Assembly: GCA_025928955.1 (NCBI GenBank)
Contig: JAICNA010000004.1
Span: 1 to 34,225 of the forward strand
DNA length: 34,225 nucleotides
DNA from: Gemmatimonadales bacterium
Lineage (GTDB): Bacteria; Gemmatimonadota; Gemmatimonadetes; Gemmatimonadales; GWC2-71-9
Reading direction: 5' to 3'
Shown: piece after piece, positions 16,596-24,351 of the stretch
How positions within the stretch are numbered: the first letter of the stretch is position 1
Layout of the letters: each line of letters begins with the position of its first letter
The notes under the pieces: generated by a model
What the model saw: only the letters and a program-made list of their open reading frames with translations
Database searches by the model: none
What the model was told of the DNA's origin: nothing
Program-made: the position numbers and the translations under genes

Positions 16596-19411
16596 TCCTC
16601 GCCCTCGACCTCGGCTTCGACCTTTCGCGCGAGGCGCACTCCGCGCACATCGCGCACGAGAGGACGCGCCGCCTCCGGCGCGGGAGCGGCCGGCGGTGCC
16701 ACGGGAAGCGCGGCCGCCGTGCCGTTCCCCGAGACGCCGCGCCGAGCGCTCCGCCGCTCCACCTCGACCGGGCGGAACGACGAGATCTGCTCCCATGTGC
16801 GCGCGACGGCGTCCCCGAAGATGAGCACGAGGTCCCCGGCACGCGCCTCGGAAAGGGCCTGGGCCGTGGCCTCCTGCTCGTCCGGCACGACGGCGATCTG
16901 CTCCTCCGGGACGCCGAACTCGAGCAGCGCATCGCGGAGCATTCGCGGGATCTCGTCCGGCGTCCGTCCCCGGAGCCCGTCATCCCGGCGGCAGATGTAC
17001 CGGTCGAACCATCCCGCGGCGATCCGCGCGATCTCCTTCACGTCCTCGTCCCGCCGGTCTCCGGGCGCCGCGAGGACGACGATGCGGCGGCCACCGGTCT
17101 GCAGCCGGTCGACGAACTGCACCATCGCCTCGACAGCGGCGGGATTGTGGCCGTAGTCGAGGATCACCTTGAACGGATGGTCGTCGAAGACGTTGCCGCG
17201 GCCGGGGGCCTGGAAGAAGGTCGTGTCGAACGTCTGCAGCCCGTGGCGGATGTTCTCCAGCTTGAGGCCCATGCTGAACGCGAGTGCGGCCGCGAACATG
17301 GCGTTCTGCACGTTGTGCAGCGCGCGCCCGTCGAGGGTCGCGGGCACGAGATGCGCCGGGAGCAGGGGGATGTGTGCGCCGTGGTCGTAGAGGGTGATCA
17401 TGCGCCCCGTCATGCTCCCCTCGAGCACGATGCCCCGGCCACCCGCCTGGATGTGCTCGCGCACGAGCTCGTGATTCGGATCCATCGTCACGTAGCACAC
17501 GTGCTTCGCGTCGGTATGATCGGCCATCGCGAGGCAGAGCGGGTCGTCGGCGTTGAGCACCGCCGTGTCCCGCGCTACTTCGACCACGATCCGCTTGACC
17601 TTCGCCAGCTCCTCCACCGTGTCGATGCCCCGGCGGCCCAGGTGGTCCGACTTCACGTTGAGCACCGCGCCGACGTCCACCTGCCGCACCGCGAGGCCCG
17701 CCCGCAGGAGGCCTCCGCGCGCCACCTCGAGCACCGCGACATCCACGAACGGATCGCTCAGCACCATCCGCGTGGCGCGCGGGCCCGTCATGTCGCCCGA
17801 GACGGTTCGCTGCCCGTCGATGTAGACGCCGTCGGTCGTGGTGAGGCCGACGTGGTGGCCCGCGAGCTTGTGGATGTGCGCGAGCATGCGCGCCGTCGTG
17901 GTCTTGCCGTTCGTGCCGGTGATCGCGGCGATCGGGATCCGGCTCGGCGCCCCCGCCGGGAATAGCATGTCGAGCACCGGCCCCGCGACGTCGCGCGACT
18001 TCCCTTCGCTCGGCGCCATGTGCATCCGGAATCCGGGCGCGGCATTCACCTCGACGATCGCCCCGCCGACCTCCTTGTACGAGCGGGTGATGTCGCTCGT
18101 GAGGAAGTCCACCCCGCCCACGTCGAGCCCGATCGCCTCCACGGCGCGCACCGCCATGTCGGCGTTGTCCGGGTGCACCACGTCCGTCATGTCGATGGCG
18201 GTGCCGCCGGTCGAGAGGTTGCCGGTCGACCGGAGGAAGACGCGCTCGCCGCTCGCGGGCACCGTGTCACGGCCGTAGCCGAGCCTGGACAGCAGCATCT
18301 CCGCCTGCCCGTCGATCTCGAGGCGCGTCAGCACCTTCTCGTGGCCGATGCCACGGCGCGGATCGTCGTTCACCTCCGCGACGAGTTCCTCGATCGTGTG
18401 CACGCCGTCGCCGATCACATGGCCGGGAATCCGCTGGGAGACCGCGATCAGCCGCCCATTGACCACGAGGATCCGGTGGTCGTACCCGCTCACGAAGGTC
18501 TCGATGATCACGCTCCGGCTGTGCTCGCGCGCGGTGGCGAACGCGGCGCGTACCTGATCGGCCTCGAGCAGGTGGATGGAGATCCCGCGCCCGTGGTTGG
18601 CGTTGTACGGCTTCACCACGACCGGATAGCCGATCGCCTCGGCGGCGCGCACGGCGGCTTCCGGGGTCTGCACGAGGCGCTGGATCGGCACGGGAAGCCC
18701 GAGATTCGCGAGCAGGCGGTTCGTCTCCTCCTTATCGGAGGCGAGCTCGACCGCGATGTGGGACGTGTTGCTCGTGACCGTCGCCTGCACCCGCCGCCGG
18801 TAGCGCCCGTGCCCGAACTGGATCAGGCTGTTGGTGCCGAGCCGCATCCAGGGGATCCGCCGCTCCTCCGCCGCGTGCACCAGCGCCGCCGTGCTCGGCC
18901 CGAGGGCGTGCCGCTGGGTAAAGCGGATGAAGTCGTCCCGCTCGGCCGCGAAGTCGAATCCCTCCGGGACCGCCTCCTCGTCACGCAGCTCGCGCGGGAG
19001 GAGGCTCAGGAGGAGCGTGCGCGCGAGCTCGCCGGCCTCGAGGCCGACTTCCTCCTGCTCGTACTGGTAGACGATCCAGTAATGCCCGCGGGGGCCGAGC
19101 GAGCGCGTCTTGCCGAAGGTGAGCGGATGGCCGGCGACGTTCTGGAGCTCGATCGCGACGTGTTCCAGGATATGCCCCATCCACGTACCGTCGCCCTCGG
19201 TGAGACGCCGGACGAAGCCGCCGGGCTCGCCGTAGGAACAGCCGTGCTGCGTGAGCCCCGGAAGCGCCGACAGCAGCCCGTTGATGAACTCGGGGCCGAG
19301 CTTTGCCGACGGCCAGTCCTCGAGGACGCCGAGGTCGACGTCGAGCCGGATGACGGGAAAGTGGGCATAGAGATTCGGGCCCACGTACACGGCGCGGTCG
19401 AGGATCCGCAT
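16592..19411 (-). CDS. cphA: Cyanophycin synthetase, copy 2
   Basis: The 939-residue protein has the full trimodular CphA architecture. The N domain (1-160) has H80-IL-E83-H84 and E88, matching the expected cryptic hydrolase site. The ATP-grasp region (about 215-480) includes PYNANHGRGIS and ends IVEVNAAPG. The Mur domain has P-loop GTNGK503TTTAR, KSDHLG and ILDYGHNPAA. An Ala/Pro-rich C-terminal tail of about 55 residues is extra. It contains APGRGNVFDD, unlike the LTPGRMNL of copy 1, so the two belong to different CphA branches. ATG 19411 has GGAAC upstream. It lies 11 bases after cphB in the same operon and overlaps the following Mur ligase gene. Confidence 0.93.
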   Translation of the reverse strand: MRILDRAVYVGPNLYAHFPVIRLDVDLGVLEDWPSAKLGPEFINGLLSALPGLTQHGCSYGEPGGFVRRLTEGDGTWMGHILEHVAIELQNVAGHPLTFGKTRSLGPRGHYWIVYQYEQEEVGLEAGELARTLLLSLLPRELRDEEAVPEGFDFAAERDDFIRFTQRHALGPSTAALVHAAEERRIPWMRLGTNSLIQFGHGRYRRRVQATVTSNTSHIAVELASDKEETNRLLANLGLPVPIQRLVQTPEAAVRAAEAIGYPVVVKPYNANHGRGISIHLLEADQVRAAFATAREHSRSVIIETFVSGYDHRILVVNGRLIAVSQRIPGHVIGDGVHTIEELVAEVNDDPRRGIGHEKVLTRLEIDGQAEMLLSRLGYGRDTVPASGERVFLRSTGNLSTGGTAIDMTDVVHPDNADMAVRAVEAIGLDVGGVDFLTSDITRSYKEVGGAIVEVNAAPGFRMHMAPSEGKSRDVAGPVLDMLFPAGAPSRIPIAAITGTNGKTTTARMLAHIHKLAGHHVGLTTTDGVYIDGQRTVSGDMTGPRATRMVLSDPFVDVAVLEVARGGLLRAGLAVRQVDVGAVLNVKSDHLGRRGIDTVEELAKVKRIVVEVARDTAVLNADDPLCLAMADHTDAKHVCYVTMDPNHELVREHIQAGGRGIVLEGSMTGRMITLYDHGAHIPLLPAHLVPATLDGRALHNVQNAMFAAALAFSMGLKLENIRHGLQTFDTTFFQAPGRGNVFDDHPFKVILDYGHNPAAVEAMVQFVDRLQTGGRRIVVLAAPGDRRDEDVKEIARIAAGWFDRYICRRDDGLRGRTPDEIPRMLRDALLEFGVPEEQIAVVPDEQEATAQALSEARAGDLVLIFGDAVARTWEQISSFRPVEVERRSARRGVSGNGTAAALPVAPPAAPAPEAARPLVRDVRGVRLARKVEAEVEGED

Positions 19412-19422
19412 GGCAGGTTCCG

Positions 19423-20331
19423 TTAGACGCGAAGCGCGATCGCCGGAGCGGGCGCGGCCTCTCGCGTATGAAGGTTGTACGTGGAGCCGTGGTCGAGGAT
19501 GTGCAGGCGGAGGCCGATGAGGCACACCGGATCGTTCTTCCGCACGCGCGCCATCGAGCTGAACGTGATCTCGGACGGATCCACGACGGTCAGCGATCCG
19601 CCGCCCACGACCTCGAGGTTGTTGTCCGGCCCGATGAAGGCCGCCGTATTCTCGTCGAGCCCGATGCCGATGGCGAACGGGTTGTAGCCGATCGCGGTGA
19701 GCAGGCGGCCGAGGCGGTCGCGCTGGCGGAAATGCTGGTCGATGATCACGCGGTTGGTGAGGCCGAGCCCGGGCGCGAGCGTCACGATCTTCGCCCGTGG
19801 CGAGGCGCCCTCCCGGCCGAACGCGATCATGTGCTCGCAGAGGAACGCGGCCCCCGCCGAGGTGCCCGCGACGTGCACGCCGGACGCGTTCCGGCGGCGT
19901 ATTGCCCGCGCCACGTCGGTGCCGCCGATGAGCGTGGAGAGGCGCAGCTGGTTCCCGCCGGTGAGGAAGATCCCGTCCACGTCCTCGAGCGGCTCGACGT
20001 GATTCGGGTCCATCGCGTGGCTCCGGTCGGTGATCGGCAGGACGACCGTCTCCGCCGCGCCGAGCGTCGTGAACAGCGTCGCGTATTTCTGGCCGGTATC
20101 CGAGAGCTCGGAGGCGGTGGGGATGATCGCGATCCGCGCCGACGGCCCGCCGCAGAGCGCGACGAACCGGCGGAGGATCATGATGTCCCCGACCTTCTCT
20201 TCCGCGCCGCCGACCGGGATCACGAAGCCGCTGCCGAGAACGTCCCGCACATCGGGATCGGCGGGTTCGATCAGATCGCCAGATCCTCGAAAGTTCCGCG
20301 ACGAACCGCTCGACCGTTTCGTACGTGCCAT
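19423..20331 (-). CDS. cphB: Cyanophycinase
   Basis: This exo-acting serine peptidase (family S51) cuts cyanophycin into beta-Asp-Arg dipeptides. The 302-residue protein shows VIPVGGAEEK near the start, FLTGGNQLRLS, the nucleophile elbow GTS158AG, H200 in IIDQH and E227 in GLDENTA. These line up with the Ser-His-Glu triad of Synechocystis CphB at a constant offset, so it should be active. ATG 20331 is preceded by GAGAGG, which supports a start inside the 3' end of iadA (61-base overlap). A GTG near 20250 is a weaker alternative. The first ~33 residues, basic and serine-rich, are longer than in many homologues. Unlike most cytoplasmic CphB neighbours, it has no obvious signal peptide. Confidence 0.93.
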   Translation of the reverse strand: MARTKRSSGSSRNFRGSGDLIEPADPDVRDVLGSGFVIPVGGAEEKVGDIMILRRFVALCGGPSARIAIIPTASELSDTGQKYATLFTTLGAAETVVLPITDRSHAMDPNHVEPLEDVDGIFLTGGNQLRLSTLIGGTDVARAIRRRNASGVHVAGTSAGAAFLCEHMIAFGREGASPRAKIVTLAPGLGLTNRVIIDQHFRQRDRLGRLLTAIGYNPFAIGIGLDENTAAFIGPDNNLEVVGGGSLTVVDPSEITFSSMARVRKNDPVCLIGLRLHILDHGSTYNLHTREAAPAPAIALRV

Positions 20332-21443
20332 TGCCCTCTCACCATGACGTCACGGATGGCCCCGGCGGCATCGAGCACGACGACGTCGGCATCGGTACCC
20401 GGGGCGATGCGCCCCTTGCGGGGCAGCAGGAGGAGCCGCGCCACGTTGGCCGTGAACGCGGGAAGGACGCGAGCCAGCGGCTCGCCGCGCGCGAGGAGCG
20501 CGCGCAGGGTGTTGCCGAGTGCGGCGGGCCGCCCGACGTCCATCGAGGCGACGCGCCCGTCGCTGTCGAATACCGGCAGGCACCCGCCGGCGTCGCTGCT
20601 CACCGTCACGTTTCCCGGGGGAAGCTTCGCGTCGAGGTACCGGACGAGCGCTTCGTCTGCGGGCCACGCATCCTCGTCGGCTCCGACGGGAAAGGCGGTG
20701 ATGTCGATCACGGTGCCGTTCGCCGCGAGCGCGCACGCCTCGTCGAACAGCGCGCGCTTCCGGTTCACGTGCGTCGGATGAAAGACCGACGGCGGCAGCT
20801 CGCTCGTCGCGAGCGCCTGACGAACGAGGTCGAGGCCGCGCGCGCCATCGCCCATGTGCAGGTGCACGATCCCCGCCTTGCCCGTCATCATCCCTGCCAC
20901 GTGCGCATCGGCGGCGATCCGCAGCAGCTCATCGAGCGTCGGCTGGCTCGAGCGATGATCGCTGAGTGCCACCTCGCCGATCCCGATGATCCGATCGATG
21001 AGGACGATGTCGCCCCGGACGCTTCCGGTGACCGTCGCCGGCGGAACGTGGTATCCGCCGGTGAGCGTGTACGCCGTGAGCCCTTCCGCCTCGAGCGCCC
21101 GCGCCGCGGTGACGAGCTCGGCCGGGGTGCGGACGACGTCGTCCGTGCCGAGCACGCCGACCACCGTCGTCGTCCCGCCCGTGGTGAACCGGCTCAATGG
21201 GACCGGCGGGACCCGTGTATGCGGGCCCGCCTCGCCCCCGCCACCGGTCAGGTGGGCGTGACAGTCGATGAAGCCCGGGACGACCCGCAGCCCGCCCAGG
21301 TCCGTCACTTCGGCGCCGAGCGCGTCGGGCAGCTGCGGCGGCTCCGTGCCGAGCCAGGCGACGCGATCACCCGTGACCAGCACGTGGCGGCGCCCGAGCG
21401 GCTCCGGGGCGTAGAGATCCGCATTGAGCAGAAGCTGGATCAT
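20271..21443 (-). CDS. iadA: Isoaspartyl dipeptidase (amidohydrolase family)
   Basis: This enzyme hydrolyses beta-aspartyl dipeptides; with cyanophycinase upstream in the pathway, the natural substrate is probably beta-Asp-Arg, yielding aspartate and arginine. The 390-residue protein has the amidohydrolase metal set: H62 and H64 (CHAH), H196 (HLHMGDG), H225 (PTHVNR) and D284 (SSDAGG), aligning at a nearly constant offset with E. coli IadA. The bridging carboxylated lysine of E. coli is replaced by E157 in GIGEVALSDHRS, so metals are probably bridged by glutamate. Its ATG overlaps the stop of the upstream small gene (ATGA), and its end overlaps the start of cphB. Confidence 0.92.
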   Translation of the reverse strand: MIQLLLNADLYAPEPLGRRHVLVTGDRVAWLGTEPPQLPDALGAEVTDLGGLRVVPGFIDCHAHLTGGGGEAGPHTRVPPVPLSRFTTGGTTTVVGVLGTDDVVRTPAELVTAARALEAEGLTAYTLTGGYHVPPATVTGSVRGDIVLIDRIIGIGEVALSDHRSSQPTLDELLRIAADAHVAGMMTGKAGIVHLHMGDGARGLDLVRQALATSELPPSVFHPTHVNRKRALFDEACALAANGTVIDITAFPVGADEDAWPADEALVRYLDAKLPPGNVTVSSDAGGCLPVFDSDGRVASMDVGRPAALGNTLRALLARGEPLARVLPAFTANVARLLLLPRKGRIAPGTDADVVVLDAAGAIRDVMVRGQWHVRNGRAVRRGTFEDLAI

Positions 21444-21712
21444 GCGCGGGAAGTTAGTCCGCGGTGGGCCCGGACGTAACGGATGAGATCCGGTGTGCGC
21501 TCCACGACGATGACGCCCGGCATCCGGAGCGCCACGAGGCGCGGCTCACCCCTGAGGTCGAGGTGCGGCCACTTCACGTTCCCGAGCTGCAGCGCCTGTG
21601 GTGGCGCGCCGACGAGCACGCGGAAGGCCTCCAGCTCGTCGATGTCGTTGCCGGTCGAGACCACGTGCGACCAGCCACGCGCGAAGAGATTCTCCCGGTC
21701 CATGACGATCAT
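21440..21712 (-). CDS. Small DUF4031-like protein
   Basis: The 90-residue protein has an N-terminal MIVMDRENLF, then ARGWSHVV, DIDELEAFRVLVG and WPHLDLRGEPRLVAL. The SH...DELhAF...G...PHxDL...R..A pattern resembles DUF4031 proteins, but the match is by eye and distant. No function is known. It is flanked by ATGA overlaps on both sides (with the alpha/beta hydrolase stop and the iadA start), so it is firmly part of the cyanophycin degradation operon and almost certainly translated. Confidence 0.7.
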   Translation of the reverse strand: MIVMDRENLFARGWSHVVSTGNDIDELEAFRVLVGAPPQALQLGNVKWPHLDLRGEPRLVALRMPGVIVVERTPDLIRYVRAHRGLTSRA

Positions 21713-22590
21713 CGGCGCACCGGGGCGCGGGAGACGAACTCCACCGTGCGGCGCATGATCTCCGGATCGCGAATCACCGCCCGGTGGCCGAGGCCGGAGG
21801 TGATCATCAGCTCGGCCCCCGGCCACGCGGCATGGATCGCCTCGGCATCGGCCACGCTCACGTCCGGGTCGTTCGCGTCCTGGACGATGAGCGCCGGGGC
21901 AGCGAGGCGGGCGGCCAGGGTCGGGAGGTGCAGGTGCTTCCATTCGACGCCGAGCCGACGCTCGAGATTCGACTGCATCGTGCGGCGAACGGCGGGCGGG
22001 ATGTCGAGCACCATCGCGAATCGGTCCGCGAAGACCTCCGGGTTCGAGGGCGCCGCGATCAGCACCGCACGCTCCGCCGGCAGCCCTCGACTGAGCGCCA
22101 CGGCGATCGCCGCGCCACCCAGCGAGTGCCCCACCACGCCGTGCGCGGGGCCGAGCTCGGCCACCACGCCGAGCAGCGCGTCGGCGAACTCCGGCAGCGA
22201 TGCGAAGCGTCCCGGCGAGCGGCCGTGCCCGGGCGCGTCGTAGGTCGCGACCCGGAATCCTTCGGCGACGAGGAGCGGGGCGAGCGTCGCCCACCGACCC
22301 GCGCGACTTCCCCAGCCGTGCGCCAGGACTACGAGCGGGCCCTCGCCCCATTCCCAGGCGCTGAGCGTCGTCCCGTTCGTCGCGGTGAGCGTCAGGGGCC
22401 GCCCCGTTGCCAGGAATGCCTCCTCCGCCGGACGAGCCTCCTGCCGCGGCGGGCGGCAGAAGAGCGACTCGGCCCAGCGCGCCGCCACGCCGGGGGCGAC
22501 AGTGCCGGCGGTCCGGAATAGTGCGCGGAGCGCGGTGATGCGCGCTCCGCGGGGGGTGGAGTCCGGAATCGGGGGTTGTGGCGCCGCCAT
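21709..22590 (-). CDS. Alpha/beta hydrolase
   Basis: The 293-residue protein is an alpha/beta-fold hydrolase. It has the oxyanion-hole segment H91-G-W-G, TYDAPGHGRS, nucleophile elbow GHS156LGG, acid D241 (QDANDPDVS) and H269 in GLGHRA, so the catalytic triad is complete. The substrate is not evident; the family includes esterases, lipases and peptidases. The first ~60 residues are a proline/alanine-rich extension, with no clear signal peptide. It is the first gene of the operon that continues with the DUF4031-like gene, iadA, cphB, cphA and the Mur ligase, and its stop overlaps the next start by ATGA. A role in cyanophycin or dipeptide processing is suggested only by context. Confidence 0.87.
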   Translation of the reverse strand: MAAPQPPIPDSTPRGARITALRALFRTAGTVAPGVAARWAESLFCRPPRQEARPAEEAFLATGRPLTLTATNGTTLSAWEWGEGPLVVLAHGWGSRAGRWATLAPLLVAEGFRVATYDAPGHGRSPGRFASLPEFADALLGVVAELGPAHGVVGHSLGGAAIAVALSRGLPAERAVLIAAPSNPEVFADRFAMVLDIPPAVRRTMQSNLERRLGVEWKHLHLPTLAARLAAPALIVQDANDPDVSVADAEAIHAAWPGAELMITSGLGHRAVIRDPEIMRRTVEFVSRAPVRR

Positions 22591-22686
22591 GCGGCAAGAT
22601 AGCAGGGGGCCGGGTGCCGCCGGTCACAGCCCACGCTGCCCTGCAGCGGTACCCTGAAGCAGCTGGCTCAATTCCGAGGAGGACCA

Positions 22687-23046
22687 ATGTTCCGACTGAT
22701 CGCGCGCTCGGCCGCGGCTGCGCTGTTCGTGCTCGCCGCCCATTCGGCGACTGCGGCGGCGCAGGTCGCGCCGACGCTTCCGAGCGATACCCTGCAGGGC
22801 AGAAAGCTGCCGCCCGAGGCGAACGTGCCGCGGCAGGTCATCGCGCCGACGCTCCCGAGCGATACCCTCAAGGCGGCCGAGCGGCACTGCGCCGAGACGC
22901 TGGCGCAGCGCCCGGTCGCCTCGACGCCCCGGCTCCCCGCGCGGACCGATACGGTCGCCGCGGCCGCCGACACGACCGCCGCGCCCTGTCCTGTCGCGCC
23001 GGCATCAACCGATTCCGCCGCGCAGAAGGAGGACACGAATGACTGA
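22687..23046 (+). CDS. Small secreted alanine/proline-rich protein with duplicated decapeptide
   Basis: The 119-residue protein starts with a signal peptide (MFRLIARSAAAALFVLAAHSATAAAQ). The mature part is low in complexity: VAPTLPSDTL appears at about residues 28-37 and again as IAPTLPSDTL at about 52-61, then a P/A/T/D-rich segment with two cysteines. No family recognised. A strong GAGGAGG (22676-22682) precedes the ATG. It overlaps the next gene by 8 bases and is divergent from the alpha/beta hydrolase, with a 96-base shared upstream region. Confidence 0.75.
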   Translation: MFRLIARSAAAALFVLAAHSATAAAQVAPTLPSDTLQGRKLPPEANVPRQVIAPTLPSDTLKAAERHCAETLAQRPVASTPRLPARTDTVAAAADTTAAPCPVAPASTDSAAQKEDTND

Positions 23047-23395
23047 TCCCGATCGCCGCCTCGACGCCGAGCGCGGCGCGGCAGACGCCGCGGACCGCGA
23101 CGCCACGGATCCCACGTGGCTCGCCGCCTGGGAGACCGAGGACAACTACTGGCACGAGAACTTCACGAGCCGACCGTATACGATAGGGCCCGACTACTAC
23201 GAGCGCTTCCGGCCCGCCTATCGCTACGGCTTCGAATCGGCGACGCGGCTCGGCGAGCGGTCGTGGGAGGAGGTCGAGGCGGACCTGCGCGCCGGCTGGG
23301 ATCGGTACGAGTACCGGAAGGACAACACCAGCACGTGGGAGGACATCAAGGGCGCGGTGCGTGATGCGTGGGATCGGGCGCGGGGGAGGGAGTGA
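23039..23395 (+). CDS. Hypothetical acidic aromatic-rich protein
   Basis: The 118-residue protein has no signal peptide or membrane segment and is unusually rich in Trp, Tyr, Asp and Arg. It contains DNYWHENFTSRPYTIGPDYYERFRP, RYGFES, RSWEEVEADLRAGWDRYE and a C-terminal TWEDIKGAVRDAWDRARG. Such YxPAYRYGxES/WEDVxxxLxxxW proteins recur as uncharacterised genes in soil bacteria; the C-terminal helix is reminiscent of CsbD-like stress proteins, but I do not claim membership. AGAAGGAGG (23024-23032) precedes the ATG, inside the end of the preceding gene. The whole intergenic region after its stop is the palindromic element. Confidence 0.75.
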   Translation: MTDPDRRLDAERGAADAADRDATDPTWLAAWETEDNYWHENFTSRPYTIGPDYYERFRPAYRYGFESATRLGERSWEEVEADLRAGWDRYEYRKDNTSTWEDIKGAVRDAWDRARGRE

Positions 23396-23504
23396 GGGAG
23401 GACGGAAAGACGGAAGGACGGAAGGGTGATCGATGTGGCGAGGCCCGCGGTGCAATCTCCGCGGGCCTCGTCTCCTTTCCGTCCTTCCGTCCTTGCGTCC
23501 TCCC
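23396..23504. repeat. Intergenic palindromic element 1 with octamer-periodic arms
   Basis: A purine-rich arm (23396-23426) of repeated GACGGAAG-type octamers is almost the reverse complement of the pyrimidine-rich arm (23474-23504). Between them is a perfect 12-bp inner stem, CGAGGCCCGCGG (23439-23450) with CCGCGGGCCTCG (23459-23470), and an 8-base loop. The element fills nearly the whole gap between converging genes, beginning at the stop of the 118-aa gene and ending 6 bases from the M48 stop. The inner stem may act as a terminator in both directions. Confidence 0.8.
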
Positions 23505-23509
23505 GTGCC

Positions 23510-24325
23510 CTACGGCTCCAATCCCGCCGGCAGCCCGTTCGGGAACTCCGCCGCGATCGCCTCTTCGAGGCGGCCGATACGGTTCTCGGGGCTCGGATGG
23601 GTGCTGAAGAATTCCGGCTGCCGTCCGCCGCCGCCGGCTTCGGCGAGGATCTGCATGACCCGGACCATCGACCGCGGATCGTATCCGGCCTCGCCCATGA
23701 AGCGGACGCCGAGACGGTCGGACTCGAGCTCGTCCTCGCGGCCGAACTTCATGTTGATGAGCTGGCCGATCATCATCGCGACCGCGGCACTGCCCTGGGT
23801 CGACGGGTTGTTCGGGTCATAGGTCGCGAGCACGGCGGCACCGGTGAGTCCCTGCGTGAGCTGCTGCTTGGCGATGTGCTCCGCACCGTGCCGTCCCACC
23901 ACGTGCGCGATCTCATGGCCGAGCACCCCGGCGAGCTGGCCTTCGGTGTCGAGCCGGCGCATCAGCGCCTCGGTGATGAACACCTGGCCGCCCGGCAGCG
24001 CAAAGGCGTTGACGGTGTTCTGATCGGCGAGCAGGTGGCAGTCGTACCGATAGTATTCGGTGCTTGGCTGCACGCTGCTGCGCGAGACGAGCCGCGCACA
24101 GACGTCCGTGACGAGCTGGCGCGCCTCCGCACTCTGGCTGAGTCCACCGAACTGCTGCGCCATCTCCGGCGCGGCCTGCAGGCCAAGCGCAACTTCCTGG
24201 TCGGGGGTGATGTCGCCGACGCGCTGAACTTCCCCGGTGACCGGGTTCTCGCTGCTTTTCCCGAAGTATGCAACCAGGCTGATGATCGCGATGATCGCGG
24301 CGATCACGAATCGGCCCCGACTCAT
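23510..24325 (-). CDS. M48 family zinc metalloprotease, membrane-anchored
   Basis: The 271-residue protein has an N-terminal signal anchor (FVIAAIIAIISLVAYFG). Its M48 peptidase domain has the zinc-binding H137-E-I-A-H141 followed by VVGRHGAEH, a third ligand region FGREDELESDRLG and STHPSPENRI, the BepA/LoiP-like hallmark. It probably acts in the periplasm as a quality-control protease or peptidase. A strong CGGAGGAGG precedes the ATG. It is 26 bases downstream of the methyl-accepting protein gene on the same strand, so they are likely co-transcribed. The 3' end lies against palindromic element 1. Confidence 0.92.
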   Translation of the reverse strand: MSRGRFVIAAIIAIISLVAYFGKSSENPVTGEVQRVGDITPDQEVALGLQAAPEMAQQFGGLSQSAEARQLVTDVCARLVSRSSVQPSTEYYRYDCHLLADQNTVNAFALPGGQVFITEALMRRLDTEGQLAGVLGHEIAHVVGRHGAEHIAKQQLTQGLTGAAVLATYDPNNPSTQGSAAVAMMIGQLINMKFGREDELESDRLGVRFMGEAGYDPRSMVRVMQILAEAGGGGRQPEFFSTHPSPENRIGRLEEAIAAEFPNGLPAGLEP

Positions 24326-24351
24326 GAGTCCTCCTCCGGCGCTGTACGCAG

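Noticed and set aside
16596-16796. Longer N-terminus for the standalone Mur ligase
   Set aside because: It would overlap the end of cphA by 200 bases and reads as an Arg/Gly-rich shadow; the TTGA junction is simpler, though a TTG start is not proven.
23396-23504. CRISPR-like array from the short repeats in element 1
   Set aside because: Repeats are about 8 bases with no spacers and form inverted arms, not direct repeats with unique spacers; no cas genes are present.
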